A stretch of DNA of 64,000 nt from Listeria booriae (lineage in GTDB: Bacteria; Bacillota; Bacilli; Lactobacillales; Listeriaceae). Below the pieces are notes generated by a model. It searched no databases and had not been told where the DNA came from. It saw nothing but the letters and a program-made list of their open reading frames with translations. Below are positions 37,277-44,634 of the stretch, in pieces. The translations under genes and the position numbers were made by a program. The stretch lies in contig NZ_JNFA01000011.1 of assembly GCF_000766865.1 (NCBI RefSeq), positions 62,001-126,000 of the forward strand, written 5' to 3'. Position 1 is the first letter of the stretch. Every line of letters starts with the position of its first letter.

Positions 37277-37310
37277 AAGCACTGAGATTTCCGCCAAACT
37301 CAGTGCTTTA
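37277..37310. terminator. Terminator between MFS and MazG-like genes
   Basis: AAAGCACTGAG (37277-37287) pairs with CTCAGTGCTTT (37300-37310), with T/A tracts on both sides. It separates convergent genes. Confidence 0.8.
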
Positions 37311-37314
37311 TTCT

Positions 37315-37644
37315 TTAGAAATCAGTATACTTTTTATTACTCCCTTTACTGGTTGAGATTGGGTATTTCAAGTTATTTTTCAGTAGCTTTTCTGCAATAA
37401 TTTCATCTATATCTAAGCCTAAATCTGAAGCTAGCATAAATGAATATATCAAAATATCTGCAAGTTCCTCTTTCACATTTTCCGTGTCTCCTGCTAAAAC
37501 TTCCTCGCTAGTTCTCCATTGAAAGTTCTCTAGTAATTCAGCAGCCTCCAATGAAATTGAAATTGATAAATCTTTTGGATTATGAAATTGTCTCCAATCA
37601 CGCTCATCCCTGAATTTATTAATCTTGTCCATACTCTGATTCAA
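37315..37644 (-). CDS. MazG-like nucleotide pyrophosphohydrolase
   Basis: The 109-residue all-alpha NTP pyrophosphatase has the EAAELLE (about residues 33-39) and EELADILIY (about 59-67) metal-binding motifs, followed by a basic tail (TSKGSNKKYTDF). MazG-like enzymes cleave (d)NTPs to monophosphates and can drain or clean nucleotide pools. The start is a TTG at 37644, with AGGAGG eight bases before it. It follows the GIY-YIG/DUF2075 gene by 18 bp and is AT-rich like it, so the two act as one operon. Confidence 0.9.
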   Translation of the reverse strand: MNQSMDKINKFRDERDWRQFHNPKDLSISISLEAAELLENFQWRTSEEVLAGDTENVKEELADILIYSFMLASDLGLDIDEIIAEKLLKNNLKYPISTSKGSNKKYTDF

Positions 37645-37662
37645 TTTGAAAACCTCCTAATA

Positions 37663-39300
37663 CTATTTATATAACGACATCAATTTTTGCTGTAGCTTAG
37701 GGTCACTAGCATAGATATATAGACCATTAATTCCTCGTTTCATTAGAACATTAATAGAGTTTAAGATAATCTGTTGTTTTATTTCACTCATTTTATCCTT
37801 AGAAATATCATCTCGTCCTCTGAATGCTTCTAGGTCTTCGTATTTTGTTGTTATAATCTCTAACTCTTGTTTCTCAAAGTTGTATGAAACAGAGGGGCCT
37901 AGTATCACACCCACATAATTTAAGTCGAAGCCCTGAATCGTATAAATGGAACCAACTTCATCAATTGTACATTCCTGCTCAGCCCATGTATTTTTATAAT
38001 GTGTTCTGTTCCATGGTAGTTTGAAATTTCCCTCTTCAATAAAATAATCTTGACCATCTTTTTTATGCATATAATCAAAAGTAGCAACAAGCCTAGACAG
38101 ACCATATTCTTCGTTTTTCTTTCTAATTTCTTGATACATTTTATCTGCATCTGAAAAAATTTTTAATTCAAAACTGTCCTTTTTATTATCTGGTAGATCT
38201 AGTACTTTCTTGTTTGAAAATGCATCTATCCAATTCAATACACGCTCTTCAGCTTGAATTCGAAATTGATTCGTCAGCATAAATACTTCGCTGTGCAAGC
38301 CTTTTTTTATACTATCCAACATCTTCGAATCCCAGTAACTTTTTAATTTAAGTACTTGTCTTCTATCAAAAACGACTATTGTGATTTTACTTTGTTTAAT
38401 AATCTCTTCTAGATGATTATCTTGATTGAAGTTATTATAGCTATCTTTTTTTGAAAGTAGTAGATGAGCCTCGTCTACAAATACAATATCTGCAGTAGCT
38501 GCGTCCGATTTCATTTGCTGGTTTATAAAACTTGTTGGCTTCATAAAGCTCTTCTTTTTTAAATTTGGGAGACTTTCTGAAATTTCCTTATATGTTTTAA
38601 GCATTTCTTGGTGATTAACTAACAGGTAGTTTTTAGTACCATATAGTTTGGAAGATTTGTCGTATGAAAGATCTTGAATGGTATTAAAAGTAGAGCTCAA
38701 AACTACGCTTTTTCCTGTACCAGCATCTCCTTCAATAAAGAAAATACTGTGTTGCTCATCATTGATGTGCTTTTTGCAGTAATCAATTATATGATATTTC
38801 AAATCCATTTGTTCTGCCGATAGTTCTTTATACGGTGATAACTTAAAAACATCCTTATTCCGTAAATCTTCCAGAGACTCCCTTACAACTTTATGTTGCC
38901 TCAATTCTTCCCATATATGCTTGAAAAAAGTTTGATCATAGTATTCTTTATTGTAGTAGTCATGCATTTTGCTATCCATAGTTTGACTTTTGTTTTGCAA
39001 CTCGTATTTTTTATCTGCAATAAAAAAGTTAATTAAGTTCGTTTCTATATTGTAAGTCGCAGATTGATTAAACTTCTCATTGCCAATAAATAAAGCTGTA
39101 TCGAGTTTTTTTCTTGAAGCATCACTTAGATGCTTTTGCATTCTTCTTTGTAAGTGCACTGTTTGCCCTATATATGCCGTTTCTTTTTTGGCATTTGTAT
39201 ACAGAATATACACTATTGGATAGTTGTTAAAGTATGTTGCATTTATTTCTTGGATAGAAGCTTTTTTAAATTTTTTTATCTGTATCAGTTCTGAAGCCAT
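37663..39300 (-). CDS. GIY-YIG nuclease fused to DUF2075 helicase-like domain
   Basis: The 545-residue protein joins an N-terminal GIY-YIG nuclease domain to a DUF2075 (Schlafen-like SF1) ATPase. In the nuclease, VYILY (residues 30-34), AYIGQT (42-47), R52/R53, and E86 and N88 in IETNLI are the expected catalytic residues. In the ATPase, Walker A is GDAGTGKSVV (191-200), Walker B IVFVDEAHLL (271-280), motif III VVFDRRQ (about 308-314), LTNQFR (341-346), YTIQGFD (452-458) and NVLMKRGINGLYIYA (516-530). It probably unwinds and cuts nucleic acid. AGGAGAGATGAT lies before the ATG. The coupling with a MazG-like gene and low GC suggest an imported phage-defence unit. Confidence 0.9.
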   Translation of the reverse strand: MASELIQIKKFKKASIQEINATYFNNYPIVYILYTNAKKETAYIGQTVHLQRRMQKHLSDASRKKLDTALFIGNEKFNQSATYNIETNLINFFIADKKYELQNKSQTMDSKMHDYYNKEYYDQTFFKHIWEELRQHKVVRESLEDLRNKDVFKLSPYKELSAEQMDLKYHIIDYCKKHINDEQHSIFFIEGDAGTGKSVVLSSTFNTIQDLSYDKSSKLYGTKNYLLVNHQEMLKTYKEISESLPNLKKKSFMKPTSFINQQMKSDAATADIVFVDEAHLLLSKKDSYNNFNQDNHLEEIIKQSKITIVVFDRRQVLKLKSYWDSKMLDSIKKGLHSEVFMLTNQFRIQAEERVLNWIDAFSNKKVLDLPDNKKDSFELKIFSDADKMYQEIRKKNEEYGLSRLVATFDYMHKKDGQDYFIEEGNFKLPWNRTHYKNTWAEQECTIDEVGSIYTIQGFDLNYVGVILGPSVSYNFEKQELEIITTKYEDLEAFRGRDDISKDKMSEIKQQIILNSINVLMKRGINGLYIYASDPKLQQKLMSLYK

Positions 39301-39448
39301 ATCATCTCTCCTAGTAATGCTTTGATTTTTTGTTTATGTATCTTTAGTATAATATACCGTTTGATTTCACGCATGTATAAACTGATTTAAAAATGAAATA
39401 TTATCCTCTATTTCCCAAAATATTTTTGCATACTTTTTCACTAAGCTC

Positions 39449-39477
39449 TGTAAATCCCGCTTTCAAAATGCTATAAT
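39449..39477 (+). promoter_or_regulatory. Promoter of the ANL ligase gene
   Basis: TGTAAA (39449-39454) and a perfect TATAAT (39472-39477) are separated by 17 bp, 38 bases before the ATG. Confidence 0.55.
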
Positions 39478-39515
39478 AACCCCATCACAACTAAAAAGGA
39501 GTTGACCATCCACCC

Positions 39516-41039
39516 ATGTTTAACAAATACAAACCGCTAAATCTTTATTCTAATTTCGCCGAGGCTGCTGAGAAATTTCCGACGCAGGCTATTTACTTTG
39601 ATGAGCTGCTGACTGCTTTTCCTGAGCTGCAATTGCAAACTACATATCTCGGGGCTAAGGATGCATTAATCACGAAGGCTTCGCAAATTCATACTCTTGG
39701 GGTTAAAAAGGGCGAGAAAGTTATTATTTATAAGTCTGCGAAATTCGACACGTATCTCTTGGCTGTTGCTGTTTCTTATCTTGGCGCGGTTCCGATTATG
39801 ATTTCGCCGCATCTTCCTGCTGAAACGATGGATATTCTTGTTTCTCGGCTGGATGATCCTTGGATGATTTTTGATGGGGATACGGCGCATAAAGCTCAGA
39901 TTCTTCAGAACATCTCTAAGCAGAAATTGATTGCTGTTGAGGAAATTCTTGCGACTGCTTTTGAACAACCTTGCGCTCAAGGCAAATTACCTCTAGACAC
40001 GATATCTTACATGACGCACACTTCTGGAACGACTGGTGTGCCTAAGTTGATCGCTCACTCGGCGAATTCGATGGGATGGCGGACGAAATGGCAAAAGAAT
40101 ATTTTGAGCTTGATTCGTAAACGTGGGCTTGTTGCTTTTCATATTTCGCCTGTACATTCTCGTTTTAATATTGGGATTTCGTCGTTGATGGCGAAAGGTT
40201 TTCCGTTGTTACCGATTGCCAATCCAAGTCGGGAGAATGTTACGAAGGTTTTGATGGATTACGAGCCGATGGTTTTGGAAACGCATCCGAATCATTTTGT
40301 GCAGTGGGCCTCGCTTGCTCGGGATAAGCCGGAAGTTTTTCAAAGTTTGAAGTATTATCATTCGACATTTGATGCGATAAACAAGGAGACGATGGCAACG
40401 TTTTTGCGTTGTTCGAAACACGCGAAACCAGTGTTTCTGCAAGTGTATGGGCAAAGTGAATGTGGGCCGATGATTATGCGCTTCCATACAAAGTCTTCGC
40501 TCCAAAATACGAATGCGCGGGCGATGGGAATTGGGATGCCGCGGCTGACGAAAGCTCGGATTGTGGATCAAAATGGGAAGCCTGTCAAAGCTGGTGTGAG
40601 CGGTAATATTCAGATGTTCTCGAAAGGTCGGGCGCTGACGTACTACAAAGAGACGCCTCGTTTTGAGGAAAATGTATACGGGGCTTGGTGGGACAGTGGC
40701 GATTACGGTGTGAAAAGTCGTTTCGGCGTACTATCTTTGCTTGACCGCCAAGTGGATTTGGTTGATAAAATTGAAAGTACACTTGCTATCGAGGACGCGA
40801 TTCTTGATGAGCTGACATTTTTAGATGAAGTTGTTATTATTCGTGGGGAAAACGGCAGTCCACAGCCAATCATCGCGGTAAATGAGAGTAAAGAAATGAA
40901 CTGGGATTTGTGGTGGAAAAAGGTCTCTGATATGCCGCATCTAAATGAGCCGATTATTATGAAATATGAGGAAATGCCTCGTACGGCGACGATGAAAATT
41001 CAGCGACTAGAGTTAGAACGTTCTTTACAGCAAAACTAA
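39516..41039 (+). CDS. ANL-superfamily acyl-CoA synthetase / AMP-dependent ligase
   Basis: The 507-residue enzyme has the ANL motifs in order: A3 THTSGTTGVPKLIAHS (about 167-182), A5 YGQSECGP, A7 WWDSGDYG, A8 LLDRQVDLVDKIES and A10 PRTATMKIQRLEL with the catalytic Lys. It activates a carboxylic acid with ATP and transfers it to CoA or another thiol. The substrate is unknown, and no fatty-acid or peptide synthetase genes are near. It is a single gene with a strong terminator. The absence of a carrier domain favours an acyl-CoA ligase. Confidence 0.88.
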   Translation: MFNKYKPLNLYSNFAEAAEKFPTQAIYFDELLTAFPELQLQTTYLGAKDALITKASQIHTLGVKKGEKVIIYKSAKFDTYLLAVAVSYLGAVPIMISPHLPAETMDILVSRLDDPWMIFDGDTAHKAQILQNISKQKLIAVEEILATAFEQPCAQGKLPLDTISYMTHTSGTTGVPKLIAHSANSMGWRTKWQKNILSLIRKRGLVAFHISPVHSRFNIGISSLMAKGFPLLPIANPSRENVTKVLMDYEPMVLETHPNHFVQWASLARDKPEVFQSLKYYHSTFDAINKETMATFLRCSKHAKPVFLQVYGQSECGPMIMRFHTKSSLQNTNARAMGIGMPRLTKARIVDQNGKPVKAGVSGNIQMFSKGRALTYYKETPRFEENVYGAWWDSGDYGVKSRFGVLSLLDRQVDLVDKIESTLAIEDAILDELTFLDEVVIIRGENGSPQPIIAVNESKEMNWDLWWKKVSDMPHLNEPIIMKYEEMPRTATMKIQRLELERSLQQN

Positions 41040-41043
41040 AAAT

Positions 41044-41083
41044 AAACAAGGTAACCATCCAAATTGCGACGGTTACCTTGTTT
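41044..41083. terminator. Bidirectional terminator after the ligase gene
   Basis: AAACAAGGTAACC (41044-41056) pairs with GGTTACCTTGTTT (41071-41083), between convergent genes. Confidence 0.85.
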
Positions 41084-41087
41084 ATGT

Positions 41088-41849
41088 TTATGCTGTGCGG
41101 TGTTTATAAATTTGTATCGCAGCAACCCATGCGACTAGGAAAATACCTGCGCACCAAGCGATCGCCGTCCAAACATCGCCTGTATTTACATTGCCCACAA
41201 GAAGTGAGCGGACGCTTTCGATAATCGGTGTCATCGGTTGGTTTTCTGCAAATGCGCGAACGACATTGTTCATCGAATCGGTCGGTGTGAACGCTGAGCT
41301 GACGAATAGTAGCATCAATACGAGGTAGCTGAACGTTCCAGAGCCTTCTGCCGATTTTGCGAGTAGGCCTGAAACAACGGCAATCCATGTCATCGCTAGC
41401 GTGAATAATAGCAAAATCAAGATGATAACGAGCCAGCCGACAAATCCTGCTTCTGGTCGGAATCCAAGTATAAATGCGATTAGCACGATAAATAATGTGG
41501 AAATTAAGTTAAACACGATCGAAGTTACAACATGTCCTGTCAAAATAGAAGATTTCGCGATTGGCATTGAATGAAAGCGGTCAATAATACCTTTTGTGAC
41601 GTCATTGTTGAGCCGAACCGCTGTGTAAGTCGTTCCAAGGGCAATACATAGAAACATAATTCCCGGTACGACATAATTAATATAATCTTCTGAACCTGTA
41701 TCAATCGAACCACCAAATACATACACAAACAATAACATCATCATTAATGGCATCGCGATGGTTGTAATAATTGTGTCCACGCTCCGAAAAGCATGACGCA
41801 TATTACGCCCAAGCATCACTACCATGTCACTCCACTTGTTCCGCATCAT
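41088..41849 (-). CDS. ABC-2 type transporter permease (DrrB-like)
   Basis: The 253-residue protein has six TM segments and the ABC-2 layout seen in drug exporters such as DrrB, with VVPGIMFLCIALGTTYTAVR and RFHSMPIAKSSILTGH. Its start overlaps the ATPase stop by 4 bp. It is the last gene of the PadR/pentapeptide/ABC operon and probably exports a drug or lipid. Confidence 0.9.
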   Translation of the reverse strand: MMRNKWSDMVVMLGRNMRHAFRSVDTIITTIAMPLMMMLLFVYVFGGSIDTGSEDYINYVVPGIMFLCIALGTTYTAVRLNNDVTKGIIDRFHSMPIAKSSILTGHVVTSIVFNLISTLFIVLIAFILGFRPEAGFVGWLVIILILLLFTLAMTWIAVVSGLLAKSAEGSGTFSYLVLMLLFVSSAFTPTDSMNNVVRAFAENQPMTPIIESVRSLLVGNVNTGDVWTAIAWCAGIFLVAWVAAIQIYKHRTA

Positions 41850-42781
41850 AATCCTTCCTTTCCGTGTTCCACAATTTTAAGAAATACGTCTTCTAACGTC
41901 GGTGATTTTTGCGAAAATTCCAACACAGGAATGTTAGCGCCTTCTAGTTCTCCCAAAATCGCCATCATTTGTTTCACCGTGCCGTCCATTGTTACCGTTA
42001 CAATTTGTGCCGCTTCATCTAAAACTGGTGTGTAGGCTGCTAATGCGACTTCGGCTTGTTTCGCCTCATCCAATTCTGCAAAACGCAACTCCAAATGACC
42101 ATTCGGCAATAGCTGCTTCAATTCTGCGACCGTGCCATCTGCAACGATTGTACCTTCATTTAGTATCGCGATTTGGTCGGCTAATTGTTCTGCTTCTTCT
42201 AAATATTGTGTCGTTAAAAATACCGTTGTTCCGCCATCCGCAAGCTCACGAATAATTTTCCACATTGCCATCCGACTTTGTGGATCAAGTCCCGTCGTCG
42301 GTTCATCTAGAAAAATAACACTTGGCGTTCCAACCAAACTCATCGCTAAATCAAGCCGGCGTCTCATCCCACCAGAATAAGTCGCAAGTGCCCGGTCCGC
42401 CGCATCCGTCAGATTAAATCGTTCCAATAACTCGTCTGCAACTTCTTTCGCATTCGGTAAATGGCGTAATTTCGCGATTAATCGCAAATTTTCACGGCCT
42501 GTCAAAATATCGTCAACCGCTGCGGATTGTCCAGTTAAGCTGATCGCTTCGCGTACTTTATTTCCTTGTTTCACCACATCGGCACCACAAACTTGCGCAT
42601 CGCCACGATCTGGCTTGATTAGCGTCGTTAAAATACGAATTGTCGTGGTTTTTCCCGCGCCATTGGAACCCAACAGCGCGAAAATTGATCCTTTTTTAAC
42701 GGTAAAATTGATTTTTTTCAAGACATCTACGTTTTTATAAGATTTCTCGAGATTATTTACTGAAATCACAGTTTCTAACAT
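41846..42781 (-). CDS. ABC transporter ATP-binding protein (DrrA-like)
   Basis: The 311-residue ATPase has Walker A GSNGAGKTTT, signature YSGGMRRRLDLAMSL, Walker B VIFLDEPTTGLDPQSR and a C-terminal extension of about 80 residues typical of the DrrA family. The permease follows directly. Neighbouring PadR and pentapeptide-repeat genes suggest control by a drug-like signal. Confidence 0.93.
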   Translation of the reverse strand: MLETVISVNNLEKSYKNVDVLKKINFTVKKGSIFALLGSNGAGKTTTIRILTTLIKPDRGDAQVCGADVVKQGNKVREAISLTGQSAAVDDILTGRENLRLIAKLRHLPNAKEVADELLERFNLTDAADRALATYSGGMRRRLDLAMSLVGTPSVIFLDEPTTGLDPQSRMAMWKIIRELADGGTTVFLTTQYLEEAEQLADQIAILNEGTIVADGTVAELKQLLPNGHLELRFAELDEAKQAEVALAAYTPVLDEAAQIVTVTMDGTVKQMMAILGELEGANIPVLEFSQKSPTLEDVFLKIVEHGKEGL

Positions 42782-42796
42782 GATTTTACACTCCTT

Positions 42797-43870
42797 TTAC
42801 GATAGGATAATACCGCTTAAATCGGCTTTTCGATTACTTTTTAGACTTTCATAAGACGCAGCGTCCATGATGGCGCCGTCGAAATTTGCTCGTTTTACAT
42901 AACTGCCTTTGAAAGAAACATTTTCAAAAATCGCGTTTTGGAAGGAAGCGTCGATTAATCCGGTACCTCTGAAGTTCGTGCCACGGAAAATCTCGCCGTC
43001 GAAGTTCACGCCAGATAGGTCGGAATGCGTGAAGTCAGCTTGATCCATAATCGCATTTTTGAAATTGGATTTGCGGATTGCTGATTTTTTCAGTTCGGCA
43101 AATGTTAAGTCAGCGCCTTCAAATGAGGCTCCAGTAAGCTCAGAAGCATTGAACGTGCAGTTGCTCAAGTTCGCGTAACTGAAATTCGCGCCTTTTAGTG
43201 TAACGATTGAAAAATTCGTATTGGATAAGCTGGAGCCTTTGAAGCTTGGCAGTCCATCGCTTTTTTTCGCGTAAACTCCTTTGAAGCTAACGCCGTGAAA
43301 ATCAACGTCTTCGAACGAAGCATCGGTTACATTCGCGTAATCAAATGTGCCTTCTGAAATCGTTTGATGGTCAAAATTAATACCCGACAAATTCGAATAT
43401 TTAAAGTTCACATTATCAAGCGTACTATTCGTGAAACTAGCGTTTTTCAATGTTGCGTTTGTTAGTTTAGCTTCGCGTAAATCAGAACCATCAAAGCGTG
43501 CGGCGTTCATATTACTACCGTCAAAACTACTGCCCGTCAAGTTCGAGCCTGTGAAATCGGCACCTTGTAATGTACTGTTTTTAAATTTGCCGTCATGGAT
43601 GTTCATGCCCTTCATACCGCCAGTCCCGAATTCAATTGGGGTAGTGTCTTCTAGCTTTTGGCCGCCGATGCTTTCGATAATCTCGGAAACATCGCCTAGT
43701 GAATGGATAGTCATTTCATACGCTTCTTCGTCTTCGTAACCTTGTTCTTTCAAATCATTGAACTTCTCTTGTAAATCGTGGGCCAATTCTTCTTTCAATT
43801 CATGTATTTCATCCGTTAGCTCGTATCCGGCGAACACTTCATCAATGTGCAGGGTCAACTTCTCTTTCAT
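42797..43870 (-). CDS. HAAS-domain plus pentapeptide-repeat protein
   Basis: The 357-residue protein has an N-terminal helical HAAS/DUF1700-like domain (about residues 1-72: LTLHIDEVFAGYELTDEIHE, then LGDVSEIIESIGG). A long pentapeptide-repeat quadrilateral helix follows (about 85-345, A(D/N)LxF-type repeats such as ADFTGSNLTGSSFDGSNMNA). Such repeats can mimic DNA and protect gyrase (Qnr) or fold as scaffolds. HAAS domains commonly sit near PadR regulators and take part in membrane signalling. The start at 43870 has AGAGG upstream. Confidence 0.88.
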   Translation of the reverse strand: MKEKLTLHIDEVFAGYELTDEIHELKEELAHDLQEKFNDLKEQGYEDEEAYEMTIHSLGDVSEIIESIGGQKLEDTTPIEFGTGGMKGMNIHDGKFKNSTLQGADFTGSNLTGSSFDGSNMNAARFDGSDLREAKLTNATLKNASFTNSTLDNVNFKYSNLSGINFDHQTISEGTFDYANVTDASFEDVDFHGVSFKGVYAKKSDGLPSFKGSSLSNTNFSIVTLKGANFSYANLSNCTFNASELTGASFEGADLTFAELKKSAIRKSNFKNAIMDQADFTHSDLSGVNFDGEIFRGTNFRGTGLIDASFQNAIFENVSFKGSYVKRANFDGAIMDAASYESLKSNRKADLSGIILS

Positions 43871-43888
43871 CACTTTTAACCTCTTTCC

Positions 43889-44218
43889 TTATAGCAACTG
43901 GTCGAGAATGCGTTTAGCAGACTCCCATTGCTTCTTATTTTCAGCGTACAATTCTTCGCCTTTTTCTGTTAACTTGTAGTATTTTCGACGACCGCCTTGC
44001 GTTGCATCGCCCCAATAAGAGGTAATGTAGTCCTCTTTTTCTAAGCGCTTCAAACTCGAATACATCGTTGCTTCCTTCAATTCATATTCCCCGTTTGAAT
44101 TCGTCTGAATCAACTTTAAAATATCGTAACCGTATTTATCGCCGCTCATCAATAACTTCAAAATAATGGTATCCGTGTGCCCTCGAAGTAAATCCGAGGA
44201 AAGTTTTTTATCAGCCAT
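43889..44218 (-). CDS. PadR-family transcriptional regulator
   Basis: The 109-residue protein has the PadR winged helix (LLRGHTDTIILKLLMSGDKY and LKEATMYSSLKRLEKEDYI) and a C-terminal dimerisation helix. It is the first gene of the pentapeptide/ABC operon, and the promoter is bracketed by an inverted GAGTATAT/ATATACTC pair, which is likely its autoregulatory operator. PadR proteins release DNA when drugs or phenolics bind. GGAGG precedes the start. Confidence 0.93.
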   Translation of the reverse strand: MADKKLSSDLLRGHTDTIILKLLMSGDKYGYDILKLIQTNSNGEYELKEATMYSSLKRLEKEDYITSYWGDATQGGRRKYYKLTEKGEELYAENKKQWESAKRILDQLL

Positions 44219-44232
44219 GTGATCGCCTCCAT

Positions 44233-44279
44233 GAGTATATAATACATCATATTACTATGACAGTCAAGGTAATATACTC
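44233..44279 (-). promoter_or_regulatory. Promoter and PadR operator
   Basis: The minus-strand promoter is TTGACT (44262-44267) and TATTAT (44239-44244), spaced 17 bp. GAGTATAT (44233-44240) and ATATACTC (44272-44279) are inverted copies flanking it, one over the -10, so repressor binding would shut the promoter. Confidence 0.7.
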
Positions 44280-44292
44280 AGCATAACAAAAA

Positions 44293-44320
44293 AGTGTACA
44301 CCAAGTTAGGCGCACACTCA
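44293..44320 (-). terminator. Terminator of the PTS/GH3 operon
   Basis: The minus strand reads AGTGTGCGCC, then GGTGTACACT, and TTTTTT. The stem has two mismatches but is well placed, 6 bp after the IIA stop. Confidence 0.6.
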
Positions 44321-44325
44321 AAAAA

Positions 44326-44634
44326 TTATTTAATTTCTTTCCACATCGCAATCATTTCATACGCAATGTCACGCAATAAATACACCGACATAAATTGGTC
44401 TTCTGCGTGCATAAATAGCATGGAAAACGGAATTTCTTGGCCATCAGCTTCTTTTTGAATGAGATCGACGTGATTTTTATGGCCTTCTTTTAAAAATTCA
44501 TTGGCTTCGTCGATTTTTTGATAGGCTTCTGTAAAATTTCGCTGTCTGGCACATTGTAAAGCTTCGGTGATTTTGCTCCTAGCCCCGCCGACTGTACTAA
44601 TTATTTGAAAAGAGGCTAATTCCATGCTTTCCAT
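44326..44634 (-). CDS. PTS lactose/cellobiose-family IIA component
   Basis: The 102-residue all-helical protein has the IIA(Lac/Cel) pattern with the phosphorylated His in the EGHKNHVDLIQKEADGQ segment (residues 49-65). It passes phosphate from HPr to the IIB protein of the same operon. Its ATG follows the GH3 stop with no gap. GGGGTGG provides a ribosome binding site. Confidence 0.93.
   Translation of the reverse strand: MESMELASFQIISTVGGARSKITEALQCARQRNFTEAYQKIDEANEFLKEGHKNHVDLIQKEADGQEIPFSMLFMHAEDQFMSVYLLRDIAYEMIAMWKEIK

Noticed and set aside
40209-40571. Arg/His-rich frames opposite the ANL ligase and other long genes
   Set aside because: They are shadow frames with biased composition, no binding sites and no family resemblance.
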